A DNA stretch of 64,000 bases from Pseudoips prasinana (GCA_951640165.1 OX621245.1:25102330-25166329), one strand, 5' to 3'; positions 17,555 to 27,309 are shown, numbered from the stretch's first letter. The notes: generated by a model from the sequence alone, not told the origin. Numbers and translations: made by a program.

Positions 17555-17607
17555 ATGTATGTACTCATATGTGTAATGTATTTAGATTATTGGTTTTAAG
17601 GTTTTTA

Positions 17608-17613
17608 AATAAA
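17608..17613 (+). terminator. Poly(A) signal for the plus-strand gene cluster
   Basis: AATAAA 54 nt after the last plus-strand stop. It faces a minus-strand AATAAA at 17637-17642, giving a compact convergent end for both transcription units. Confidence 0.7.
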
Positions 17614-17636
17614 AATCAAAATAATGTAAATTTGCT

Positions 17637-17642
17637 TTTATT
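17637..17642 (-). terminator. Poly(A) signal for the minus-strand spliced gene
   Basis: TTTATT on the plus strand reads AATAAA on the minus strand, ~105 nt after the stop at 17747. Confidence 0.65.
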
Positions 17643-17746
17643 TTGTTAAACACCCCCACGCTACTCCACAAATAACACAACCTAATACAAAATTAAATAA
17701 AAACATCATAATGAAAATACAAATATTAACTACTTTACAAAAATGG

Positions 17747-18340
17747 TTAATAAAAGTCAGTACCTATTAAAGATTTTGATATTTTCTTAACTAAAGACTC
17801 AGTTTCGTCCATAACACTGTCGATGGGATCTTGAACAATATATTGAGCGTTTATAATAACGTTTTCACTGTCACTATCACTGTCTATGGTTTGAGGATTG
17901 TTGTTACACAGATCTACCACTGAAATTTTTATTAACTTAATCCCTTTTCGATGTAGTCGACTCATAACGAAGGATTTTGTAGGATTTTGCTTTATCGATT
18001 TTTCCCTGCACCGTTGTTTTGGTTTTTTATCTTTCGTGACTTGTTTGCTTTGCCCGGGTTCACTGCGAAACATCTCGGAGAATCCCTCGTAAGGATTCTG
18101 AGCATACTGGCTGAATACAATCTCGGTGTCAGAATTCTGGAACAAAATATAAACACAATTTATACCACTATTCCGCTAGTATAGCGTTTTAATTGGGTTT
18201 TCAATCGAGAAAGTCTAGATTTACTTTAGATTAGTGACAAAAGGCTCTGGAAAAATGCAACACAACACAGCTGCGAACACAATCTCTAATTATAAAACAA
18301 TCATAAAAAAACGAATTAAAAATATTTTACTCACCGACAT
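17747..18340 (-). CDS. Small spliced accessory gene, 131 residues
   Basis: The open frame 17747-18145 has no ATG at its start; its first codons lie in a good 3' splice site (tatattttgttccAG, exon from 18136). Upstream, 18335-18340 reads ATG TCG followed at once by GTGAGT (18334-18329), a strong donor. Splicing out 198 bp joins them in frame, so exon 1 gives only Met-Ser. The protein has an acidic start, a basic KDKKPKQRCREK stretch (nuclear-signal-like), a DSDSDSE patch and no membrane span. Function unknown; a regulator is possible. It shares layout and first residues with the spliced gene at 23981-25009. Confidence 0.65.
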
Positions 18341-18720
18341 GATAACTTTTGATGGAAGTTAAAAAAATATTAAACAGGTGTTCGCGCCGAATAATATTTC
18401 GTAAATGATGACAAAATAACTAAATAATTACAAGTCATACTAATATTGTCAACTAAGCGTTTGTGTCTCAAGACTAAGGCCAATGAACTGCAACGTAGGT
18501 AACACTTATACAATGACAAACAACGCCTTGTAAGCATGTTACTTAATCGTAAAACGTTAGTTATTCGAAAATCAACCTTATGATGCATGGTATTTTAGGT
18601 GCATAGTGAGATAACTGCAATCAGTGTTAACTTTGTTTACCGATTTTAAAAGTGTAATGATATTTTGAAATAAACAGGATTTCAGAAATAAAACAAGTCA
18701 ATAATTATAATAATTCACAC

Positions 18721-18726
18721 TTTATT
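18721..18726 (-). terminator. Poly(A) signal of the DNA polymerase gene
   Basis: Minus-strand AATAAA 80 nt after the polymerase stop (18806). Confidence 0.65.
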
Positions 18727-18805
18727 TCATTTTTTGTATAATATTAACATTTATTATTTCCTAAAACTAAACTATGAGTAGGTAACACTTAACTTAAAAT
18801 TATGA

Positions 18806-21800
18806 TCAAAGTAATTCATTCTTAAAAATAAATGCATGCCCCCAGGCTCGGGTTGATATTTGATCCACAGATATCGATCGTTTGTCATCATTTCTAGATA
18901 AAGCAACTTTGTTGACAGTCCGAGTAAATATTTCGTGCTTTATTGATTTAAACATATTATTTTTTCTCCGGATTACTCCACCATTAAATAAAATGGTTTC
19001 ATAGTCTGATAAGTTTAAATCCCTGACCACGCATGATTTTACTCCTTTTGCTTTTTTAATGATACTATTAGGGGTTCTTATAGAGTAAAGTTTCGATCTC
19101 AAACCAACAAAATCAGTAATATATTTTCCTCCCATTTCATCTTTAAAGAGACCGGGAACCTTTTTATTTTTTAGCGGTATCTGTAAATCATTTGTGATTT
19201 CATAGTTACTGCTGTCAAAATATTGTAAAAAATTATATTTCAAATCATTGTAAAAATCGTTGGTGTATATTTTATAGACAAAGGAATCGGTATCTGTGTA
19301 ACATAGCTGCACTCGATCTTTATAAAAAGGCTTTACAATATTGTAATGAAAGTAATACATGTGTGCTTTTGAAAGTTCTAATACAGCGAAACCTATGTAT
19401 ATAGGTTTATCTAAAATAATTTGATCAGGTTTCATTTGTATTGCAACTAAATTTTCTGATAAAATAGATGCACTGTGGAAATAGGGGTTGGCTATAAGTT
19501 TCTCAGCGGATATAAATTTCTTAGTTCGATTGGACTGATCGCACCATTGATTAACTAAATGTACGGTTACTCTATTTTCAGTATTTTCTAATGTTTTTCC
19601 AAAAACACTGTTATTTAATAACTTAAAAAAGTCTTGTTCGAAGGAACTTTTTGCTTTCTGTCTTAATTGAGTATTTAACTCTATGTACTGTTTTAAATAT
19701 GGACTCTGTCTAAAAGTAATTGCTCTATGAATTTTACGTAATATTAAACCATGTTCTAAACATTTTTTTAAATGAACGTAGTGAATCACATAGTTGTACT
19801 TATTATACAAATTTGCTATTAATTTCTTTGTTTTACCTCCCGGGGGTACACATTTTTCGGGACAAAATGGTAAGTCATTATGGTCATTATGTAAATGCTC
19901 GGGATACAATAGATCGACTTCTAATATGAAGCCCCAGTTTGCGTTATCCTCTATAGTGGTAACATTAAAATTTGCTAATTCGTTATCACTTAAAAATCTG
20001 AAACTAGAGTATGGTAAATACTGACACATGCTAAAACCGTAAAGATTATTACAATCTAAATATACTATGAAACTCTCAGGTTGTGATGGATTATATTCAG
20101 GCATGTATTTGTGATTGGCTCTAGCATGCCGATGGGAACACATGCACAAACCGCCGCGTATACCGCTTTGTATCATTCTGATGATAGCTAAGTCCGACAC
20201 GAGTTCTAACTGAACGCCCGTTTTTAGCAACATTGCATCGAAAGATAAACTAGGTGCAGTAATGTAAAACGCCGGGTCAAGACTGTAATATTGTTTACAG
20301 GTTTTCCGAAAATTTTGAAATATGTCTGTTAACAAAAGCACATCCGTTTTTAAGTATAGATCCGTATACTCGCCGAGGTTATTAATATTGAATTCAGCCC
20401 AAACAGCCTGTGCGTGATTATAATCCTCATCTGTAATGTCTTCGTTAGTCAAATAATTATAAAAATTACCCTTAGACGGCAATGATTTTTGATCGTAACA
20501 TTTCCAATTGGTCATGTAATCATAAGGATATATACCTTTTCTTGTCAATAAATTAAACTGTCTGTCTTTAGAAAAATGAAATCGAAGATTAACAAAATCT
20601 TCCACCTGCAATGTTTTAGCGAGCTTGTCTAAACTTGTCCCTAAAAAGTTGAATGAATCTAAAAATCTTATACAAATAAACTCATTATCAGCAATAGGAA
20701 TAAATTTGGTGAATGCGACGTATTTTTCTTTAGTCTTAGGGATTATTTTAATTGGACCTGGAATTTCGCCTAACTTTTTTATAAATAAATGACAATCGTA
20801 CCCGGATAAATTGTGAAAAAATATTGGTATAAATTTTGGTACTTTATGTTGCAAATTACAGTGTCGATGTGCTGCACCTCGATACAGGCCTGTAATATGA
20901 CAATGATCTCTTACTTTATCGGTCAAGAGTAAATTGTCGCAAATATGACACCTAACGGCACGTTTGAACTCTAGAGAATTGTCATCAGTGAATATCATAG
21001 GCTCGCTTTTGGATATAATCTGATGTATTTGTTTTACATCCTCAGTAAGAAAATTTATAAATTTTGAAACACAATCATTGCCGCGATAACTTCTATAGCC
21101 TTCAACGCTATCATTTTTATTTGATGACACGACATTGTAAGCGAATGCAGCCGGCACGTGGCGTTTAGAGTATGACGTATTAGCGGTGTTGAAATCATCG
21201 TCGGAAATGGGTTCAAGTAACGTTTCGAAATCAGCGTATATGACGAATGGAATGTTTTGTTTCCTATCATAATTTTTAAATTTTAAAAATGAACCTTGTT
21301 CTGGTAAAACTGTGACGATCCCCCCACACAAGTGGGATTCAATTTGACTAAGCGTTGGAAAAAACAATAAACAAGTTTCACAGAAATATAGTTTACCATG
21401 ATGTTTGGTCATCTGATTTCTAACTAAACGAGATAAATCTTTGATAAGACAGTAATGAGAATTATTATTGTTTTCTATAAACAGTAGATGGATACTTTTA
21501 TTAGACTTATTATTCAACGTTTTATAAAGCGGTCCAATAATTGTCTTCTCGTTTTTTAAACCATACACATATATATTAACAGAAGGATTATTTTTCTCAA
21601 AGATAGCTATGTCCGAAAATGTGATTGGAAATGTCAAATTATTAACATTCAAAACATCCTGAAAGCGGGGATAAGACGAAATCCTATCGGGATGTCTATT
21701 TGTGGGGTACAATGCCGCCACAACACACCACAAAAAGCAATACTCATCATTGTTCCGAATATTCAAACAAGCTCTTTTACTTTTTATGAATTTCGGCAAA

Positions 21801-22324
21801 GTTAAAAATTTAGATCCGCTGAGAGGTTGATATTTATTAATATTTAATTCTAAATGTGAATTGCATAAAAAAGTCCAACCACTATCCCTTTCCTCAAATT
21901 CTTCAATTTTTTTTAGTAGTAAATCAATAGTTAGTTTATAAATAGAATCAAAATCGTAATTAAAATGTGTAATAATGTTGTTTGTACGGAATGATTTTAT
22001 TTCTTGTTGATCATTTTTATACATAAGAAACGAAGCAAACAGTTCAAAATTTATTTTGACAGAGGTGTGTTTCTCTATTGAATTGTCTATTAAATGTTTG
22101 ACTTGTGTACTAATACTTTTGAGAAACACCTCAGGAAAACTATGTATTTGTTCACCTGTCGCTATGATTTTGTAACTTTTGATTCGTTCTTTAAAAGAAG
22201 AATTAATAATTACAACATTATCATACATAGGGTTAGAACTATTGTTTTTATGTACATTGCTACGTAAATGACCAGACCATCGACGATTGTCTACAAATAC
22301 TTTACAATCAGAGCAGTGAGGCAT
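18806..22324 (-). CDS. PolB: Protein-primed DNA polymerase B of the Polinton
   Basis: The open frame runs 18806-22345, but the first ATG is 22322-22324, giving 1172 residues. An N-terminal CxxC...H...H finger (CSDC) is at residues 3-25. The 3'-5' exonuclease shows YADFETL at about 364 and a later LKTDVLLLTD. Between them, at about 450-485, is a Cys/His cluster (RCHICDN, then DHCHITG and HRHCNL) like the endonuclease VII-type finger. Polymerase motifs are LDCNNLYG (about 752), NSVFGKT (about 902) and YTDTDSF (about 1009). It copies the linear element using a protein primer at the TIR ends. Intact. Confidence 0.93.
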   Translation of the reverse strand: MPHCSDCKVFVDNRRWSGHLRSNVHKNNSSNPMYDNVVIINSSFKERIKSYKIIATGEQIHSFPEVFLKSISTQVKHLIDNSIEKHTSVKINFELFASFLMYKNDQQEIKSFRTNNIITHFNYDFDSIYKLTIDLLLKKIEEFEERDSGWTFLCNSHLELNINKYQPLSGSKFLTLPKFIKSKRACLNIRNNDEYCFLWCVVAALYPTNRHPDRISSYPRFQDVLNVNNLTFPITFSDIAIFEKNNPSVNIYVYGLKNEKTIIGPLYKTLNNKSNKSIHLLFIENNNNSHYCLIKDLSRLVRNQMTKHHGKLYFCETCLLFFPTLSQIESHLCGGIVTVLPEQGSFLKFKNYDRKQNIPFVIYADFETLLEPISDDDFNTANTSYSKRHVPAAFAYNVVSSNKNDSVEGYRSYRGNDCVSKFINFLTEDVKQIHQIISKSEPMIFTDDNSLEFKRAVRCHICDNLLLTDKVRDHCHITGLYRGAAHRHCNLQHKVPKFIPIFFHNLSGYDCHLFIKKLGEIPGPIKIIPKTKEKYVAFTKFIPIADNEFICIRFLDSFNFLGTSLDKLAKTLQVEDFVNLRFHFSKDRQFNLLTRKGIYPYDYMTNWKCYDQKSLPSKGNFYNYLTNEDITDEDYNHAQAVWAEFNINNLGEYTDLYLKTDVLLLTDIFQNFRKTCKQYYSLDPAFYITAPSLSFDAMLLKTGVQLELVSDLAIIRMIQSGIRGGLCMCSHRHARANHKYMPEYNPSQPESFIVYLDCNNLYGFSMCQYLPYSSFRFLSDNELANFNVTTIEDNANWGFILEVDLLYPEHLHNDHNDLPFCPEKCVPPGGKTKKLIANLYNKYNYVIHYVHLKKCLEHGLILRKIHRAITFRQSPYLKQYIELNTQLRQKAKSSFEQDFFKLLNNSVFGKTLENTENRVTVHLVNQWCDQSNRTKKFISAEKLIANPYFHSASILSENLVAIQMKPDQIILDKPIYIGFAVLELSKAHMYYFHYNIVKPFYKDRVQLCYTDTDSFVYKIYTNDFYNDLKYNFLQYFDSSNYEITNDLQIPLKNKKVPGLFKDEMGGKYITDFVGLRSKLYSIRTPNSIIKKAKGVKSCVVRDLNLSDYETILFNGGVIRRKNNMFKSIKHEIFTRTVNKVALSRNDDKRSISVDQISTRAWGHAFIFKNELL

Positions 22325-22495
22325 TATATTATTGTTTGAAATCAAAGAACACTTGAAATTATTAGTTCAATAAATTTGGATTAGATAATACTTACAACTA
22401 ATATTCACCGTCTTAGGTATACCAGACAAAATATTTTATATAATTAGTACAACTTGGTCAGGACAATTTTACGCTGATTTCAAGATCCTTGTGTA

Positions 22496-22999
22496 ATTTT
22501 TCACAGGCAAGTCGGTAATTATGTTTAGGCAGGATGTATCTGAAATAATAAAAAAAAAAAAAAAAAAAAAAAAAAATGGATGCATTAGGTACATAATCTG
22601 ATTAGGTGAGATTAATGGTATATTCTGGGAAGAAAAATATATTTCATAATTACCTGCAAAATATGAAACTTTGTATACATAAGAGTACGTGTATCTGCGT
22701 GGTCCAAATATGTAGATATACTTCAAGTAATTTAATAATTCTTCACAGGCAAGTCAGTAATTAATATTATGTTTAGGCAGAATGTATCTGAAACTAAAAA
22801 AATGGTTTATTGGTACCGATGAAGAATTAGGTAAAAAGCTGTAAATTCTAGAATGAAAAATAGTCATAATTATTGTAATGTTCTAAATAGTTATCGTATT
22901 ATTGTTGTGTTATATTTGATAATTACCTGCACAATATGAAATGGTTCATACATAAGATTATGTATTTGCGTGATCCAAATATGTATGTATATTTCAGCA
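22496..22999. repeat. ~250-bp imperfect tandem duplication upstream of PolB
   Basis: Unit 1 (22496-22735) and unit 2 (22736-22999) share cacaggcaagtcggtaatt, tatgtttaggcaggatgta, aattacctgcaaaatatgaa and a ggtccaaatatgta block in the same order. A run of about 25 A residues lies in unit 1 (near 22552-22576). No coding signal. It may contain the polymerase promoter. Confidence 0.75.
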
Positions 23000-23373
23000 C
23001 CCCGATATAACGAACACAGTTGCTCCAGTAGCTGAAATTGTTGTTGTTTCTGGTGTGAGATCAATTAAATATTTATTTATAATAATTAACTTGATTGTAC
23101 TGTAACAGTTTAGAAAGGTGCTCGCTCCGAGAGACTTTGAGGTAATAAATAATATTTTAGGGATTTTTTTTGTTTTCTTTTTTGTCTACAAAGCAGAAAA
23201 ATATTTCATCATAAAAGTTGTTATTGTCTAATTGTTACACGTGTGCTAAACATAATTATTTATTTCGCAATCACAATAATCAGCTATTTTGGTTAGGGTT
23301 GGTAACAACTTGGTAGGCATTCAAATATACAAATTTCACACAATGCACTTAATCGATTAAAATATATCATAGT

Positions 23374-23508
23374 ATGTCGATAGACGACATGACGATGACG
23401 ATATCATATAACGTTCATGGTTTCGTCATGCCCGTTACCGTAGTTACAGGAATTATATTATCTATTTATTTTAGGAAATCTAGAGAAGTACGCGGTAGAC
23501 GGCAGTAA
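23374..23508 (+). CDS. 44-codon membrane-type ORF or 5' exon
   Basis: ATG at 23374 to TAA at 23506-23508. Reads with a hydrophobic span (MPVTVVTGIILSIYF) followed by basic RKSREVRGRRQ, i.e. a small single-pass membrane protein. The end also reads as a splice donor (gcaGTAAGT at 23505), and an acceptor-like tttatttttAG sits inside at 23474, so it may instead be an exon of the neighbouring spliced gene. Not recognised. Confidence 0.35.
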   Translation: MSIDDMTMTISYNVHGFVMPVTVVTGIILSIYFRKSREVRGRRQ

Positions 23509-23980
23509 GTTCATTTTTTCTACACGAAACCTAAATGTAGATGATGAAATAATTACCTTGGAAACATTTATTTACTTCTTTAAAATAATAAAATCTATCT
23601 GGTTTGTGGCGATTCCGTTCACGCTAACGTTTGGTCAGCCCTAGCTTATTTCGCTGCATCGACATTCGATACAGTATAAAATTTTCCAACGCGTATAATA
23701 CGACTATAGAAAAAAAGTTACTTTAACAAAGCAATACCGGATTGATTGTAGTGGATTTAACATTCCTAACTTATAATTCGATTTTAACTTATAAGCCACA
23801 AGTTTTTCTGTTCGGTACAAAGTTTTCGCAGTCTGCAAGTGCAACGAAGTGCACTTGTATAATCGGTCTACAAACACTCCGTGTCGCCTACAATATCAGT
23901 GACGGCATTGTCGATAGCCATCCGCTGCTGTCACCACCAGCCAAGTCATCAAACCGAGTGGAACTTCTGATCGGAAAATA

Positions 23981-25009
23981 ATGTAAGTCTGATAAAATAG
24001 TCGGTTCGTTTTCATGGATCACACTTGTGATTAGCCTGTCATTTATAACTACATATATTTGTTTGTGAGCGCGTTACTTCACAGATCACCCGATCTGTAC
24101 ATAGTTAGCTCAGTCTCAGTGCTATCCCATTTAAATATTAGAGAACCAGTGTTTGCCCGAACACTTGTGTCCTATAGTATGTCCAGCGCAATGGACATTA
24201 CTCCATTGGATTAATTAATAATAATTGTGTGACTACATTTCCTCTATCTTTATTTCAGGTCAGACTCTGAGTGTGATTACTCGCAAGCATCGATCACTGG
24301 ACACAAAGTGAAGGCCAGACGCAATCCGTCTGCAGACAGCAATGGGAAACGCAAGATGCAGTCACAAACAACAACCGTAACTCGTAGCAGGTGAATAATA
24401 TTTTGAATTTATTATCTCCTAGTTCTGATTAAATTAAAATAGTAAAGTAGTACGTTTCCACTAATTGAATTATAATAGTGCAATTTGCATAAGTATTCCA
24501 TTCGCTGATTAGTTACTTGTAATATTTTCTACAGAAATATCCGTGGTGCCGTTCATAAAATATTATGCGATTGTGTGCGCTGCTTACACACCGTTGTTAT
24601 TTTTTGTTTGCCCCTGCATCTCTCGTTGTAAACATTAACTAATAACAGTTTTCGTTATTATTTCAGTAAAAAAACCAACACTGACATGGACATATTCGGC
24701 ATCAGTAAAAACCGCGACATCCCACACAAAGAACATTCATCGGATCACCTAACTTCATTCTTTGTGAACCGCGTAGCCAGCGGCTGTGAGCGCCGAGCAA
24801 CGAGCACCGACGGAGAGTACTACATCGACTGCAAGGTGTACAAGGCTGACGACGCTCGCCTCACCGACTCCGCCGAGCTGTGGAAGAAAGCGCTCGTCCG
24901 AATCAAGTTCCAGACCGACGCGGACTCTCCTCAGTGGCGAAAACTACAAGAGCTCGTGCGTGCGGCTGATATTTTGTTTCCAGACAAACCAACATTTTAT
25001 GATAATTAA
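23981..25009 (+). CDS. Three-exon accessory gene whose start codon is split by an intron, 158 residues
   Basis: Exon 2 (24259-24390) and exon 3 (24667-25009) are bounded by good sites: tatttcAG, AGCAG|GTGAAT and ttatttcAG, and join in frame. Exon 1 ends ...AAAATAAT|GTAAGT at 23982. Joining it to exon 2, which starts with G, makes ATG across the junction, followed by TCA GAC TCT GAG. Upstream of that there is no longer frame with an ATG. The protein begins acidic, has a basic Ser/Thr-rich middle (KVKARRNPS, GKRKMQ), then a 107-residue C-terminal block from MDIFGISKNRD to PTFYDN. Exon 3 is markedly GC-richer than its neighbours. Function unknown. Confidence 0.6.
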
Positions 25010-25099
25010 ACCAAGTACCTAAGTTACAGTTGTTTATTATTTACAGTAACAACCCGTTAACGCTTTAGTCACAAGCTTTGGTTTGTTACAATCATCGGT

Positions 25100-25533
25100 C
25101 ACCATCACTCTCGCTCGACATTCTGTTAACAGCGAATACAAACTCGAGTGATCGGTCGAGTGCAGTAAGTAAACGGAGAGTCGAGTTGATAGTTGACAGT
25201 TCATCGTTCTCCGAAACGCCGCATACTGGTCAGACGTATGGAATATAGTGGTAAGGAGTAAGTTACTAGTCAATGGTCGAGTAAAGCTCATCCAGTACGC
25301 GACAAAATGAACTGTCTCGTTCGAGTGTATCGGTCGAGTTGAGTGGCGAGTCGAGTATCGATTTGCTCGAATTATCGTTCCAAATCAAGTTCTCAGTACA
25401 ATGTACTGTCTCGGTCGAGTGGAGAGGCGAGTAGATTATCAATTATTGGGCATTCTATACCACTATCGGCAGCGAGGCGCACTCGCCGAGCAACTTGCCG
25501 ATAGTGGTATAGAATGCCCAATAATATACTACT
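25100..25533 (-). repeat. Right terminal inverted repeat of the Polinton
   Basis: Reverse complement of the left end, with extra internal copies of the ACTCGACCGA/CGAGT-rich block, so it is longer than the left TIR. The outer ~120 bp match almost exactly. The inner boundary is approximate. Confidence 0.85.
25442..25525. repeat. Terminal hairpin palindrome in the right TIR
   Basis: 30-bp arms at 25442-25471 and 25496-25525, with a 24-nt loop that is the reverse complement of the left loop. Confidence 0.95.
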
Positions 25534-25539
25534 TACGTC
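25534..25539. repeat. Polinton target site duplication TACGTC (right)
   Basis: Exact copy of 10361-10366. Confidence 0.93.
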
Positions 25540-25739
25540 ACAATAAGGATTTCGGGCAGAAAAGTATAATTCTTATTTCAAAAGACATTTGGTTATTATA
25601 AAATAATATTTTCCCACTAGTATGCAATCCCAAAATTTAAGTAAAATCTAATCTAATCACATCTATACAATTTCTAACACACACCATGAACATGTCTCTA
25701 ATGTTCAAATTAATTAAAAGCGTTATAAGGAGTTTTATT

Positions 25740-25908
25740 TTAAGACAACGGCCGCATTAGGAAAATTAATCCCTGTATCGTCACAATACCTACATGTAGG
25801 CTTAGAACCATTATTTATGGGTGACACAAATAGTTGTTCTACGCGGGAATGGAACCCGGGACACGAAGTGGCGAGGCGAATGCCTTAACCGCTGCGCCAC
25901 ACGTGCAC
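25740..25908 (-). mobile_element. tRNA-derived SINE, family A
   Basis: Minus strand begins GTGCACGTGTGGCGCAGCGG (box A-like) and has GGGTTCCATTCCC (box B-like). Related copies lie at 30330, 52735 and 61043. The variable head and the tail ending show it is a SINE, not a tRNA gene. Confidence 0.8.
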
Positions 25909-26149
25909 TTAAATAATTATAGTATAAGGCACTTCCCATATTAATTAAAGTTAATAAAGTTAATCTCAAAAAATAGTTCGTGGAATGTTGTCTTTTAGTG
26001 TATAAGTTTTAACCAGCGTTGCTGTCTCGTAAACGCGTGTAAGCATAAATGTATATTGAAAATGGTGAGTGTAACAAGGACAATAAGTAAGGAATACAAA
26101 TAAGTAAGAACAACACATATAGGTATGAAGGTCAATGTATGTATAAAAA

Positions 26150-26370
26150 CGGTGACGGCATAGAATATCATCACCCCATCTTATCCCGTGGGGTGCGTAG
26201 AAATCGACCGAGGGACCTACCAGAGAATAGGCAGCAGCGTTTTACTGTGAACTATGACCATCAAAGTGCGATCGCCAACCCGTCTGCCAAGCGTGGCTAT
26301 TACAGCATCCCCCCATTCTTTGGAGAGGCTTTTGTCCAGCTGTGGACGTACTTTGGCTGACATGATGATG
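26150..26370 (+). mobile_element. Dispersed repeat R1 with RTE-like tail
   Basis: ccccatcttatcccgtgggg...gatcgccaacccgtctgccaag followed by the LINE-type tail ggcttttgtccagctgtgga and catgatgatg. Copies are at 27310-27555 (+) and 59290-59545 (-). Non-coding. It looks like a non-autonomous partner of the RTE-like LINE because the tails match. Confidence 0.65.
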
Positions 26371-27300
26371 TATAAAAACAAATGGAATGCATAGAGCACT
26401 GTATCCTAGGACTGGTTATTATGTGTCTCTTTTCATAGGCTGATATGCTACATGTAATGTTTGGTAAATAAGCAACAGTTTCCAATAGTTAGTGAGCACA
26501 ATTAGCGCTAGTATAATTAATTTAAAGGATTAAATAGAATTATTAAAATTTGCATATAACGTTTCATAATATTTAGGGCACAATTAATTTACGGGCATAT
26601 CACCACAGGTTTTGAATAAGCATGTGAACACAGGGGCAGATTACCAACGCGACATGCATGTCGCGTGATCTGCCTGAAGCGCACAGAACGCAAGCTGTGC
26701 AGGACTGCTGCGGAGCGGCATCAAAAGAGCGCATGGAGCCACCTTAAACGCAAACTTGTCGAGCTGTCGAAGCCCATGCATGTGTAATTTTTGGTCATTT
26801 CAAATCGTTAATATACCTATTCTTATCCACAAACCAAACGTTGTAGTTTGTGATAAAAAAAATCGAAAAATTCTACTAAATCAACTCGCTGAAACATCAA
26901 ATAATGTGACATAATAATCTCACCAAACTGTGAGTACTGTTTGTAGACAACCTTTATTTGTCCCAAGGAAGATATTTGGGGAACAACAAAAACAATAGAG
27001 CTGGTACATAATCAAATTCAGTGGTTTACTTAATAGCTGAACTTTTTGTGTAACTGTAACCACTCTACGAGTTTCTTGAAAGTTTCATTTGAAATATCGC
27101 CAGAAAACAGGAAAAAAATCTAAAATTCATTGGTTTAAGTTTATGTTCCATTCCTTTTAATGTGGTTAGTTAAAATGCGAATGATACAATATTTAATCCC
27201 AATACTGGAAAGTATTTATTTCTTGAAAGTATCAGGTAAGTATATTTTAGCTATAATTTAATTAATATTAACCCAATCTACTGTGTGGCTGGCGACAAAA
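26370..27300. other. Intergenic sequence, nothing recognised
   Basis: AT-rich with one GC-richer patch at 26630-26780. No gene, terminal repeat or SINE box seen. Confidence 0.4.
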
Positions 27301-27309
27301 CAACACCAA

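Larger units (their letters stand above)
10367..25533 (+). mobile_element. Polinton/Maverick element, complete (15.2 kb)
   Basis: 15,167 bp between perfect TACGTC duplications. The ends are inverted repeats starting AGTAGTATATTATTGGG. The element encodes the Polinton core set: DNA polymerase B, integrase with chromodomain, packaging ATPase, adenain-like protease, and penton-like and major capsid proteins. Extra genes are a fibre-like protein, a phospholipase-A2-like protein, an unknown conserved 300-residue protein and two small spliced genes. None of the core ORFs has an internal stop, so this copy looks young and possibly still able to move or to form particles. It resembles the adintovirus-like arthropod Polintons as I recall them. 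Confidence 0.95.

Noticed and set aside
17747..18145. Taking the 132-codon frame as a complete gene from 18145
   Set aside because: Its first codons are the pyrimidine tract and AG of a 3' splice site, and there is no ATG. The two-exon model explains it better.
22549..22577. Poly(A) run as a retroelement 3' end
   Set aside because: It lies inside a tandemly duplicated Polinton block with no LINE or SINE sequence beside it; more likely simple expansion.
23742..23981. 79-codon plus ORF just before the spliced gene
   Set aside because: No ATG at its start; most likely the 5' leader exon of the gene beginning at the AT|G junction.
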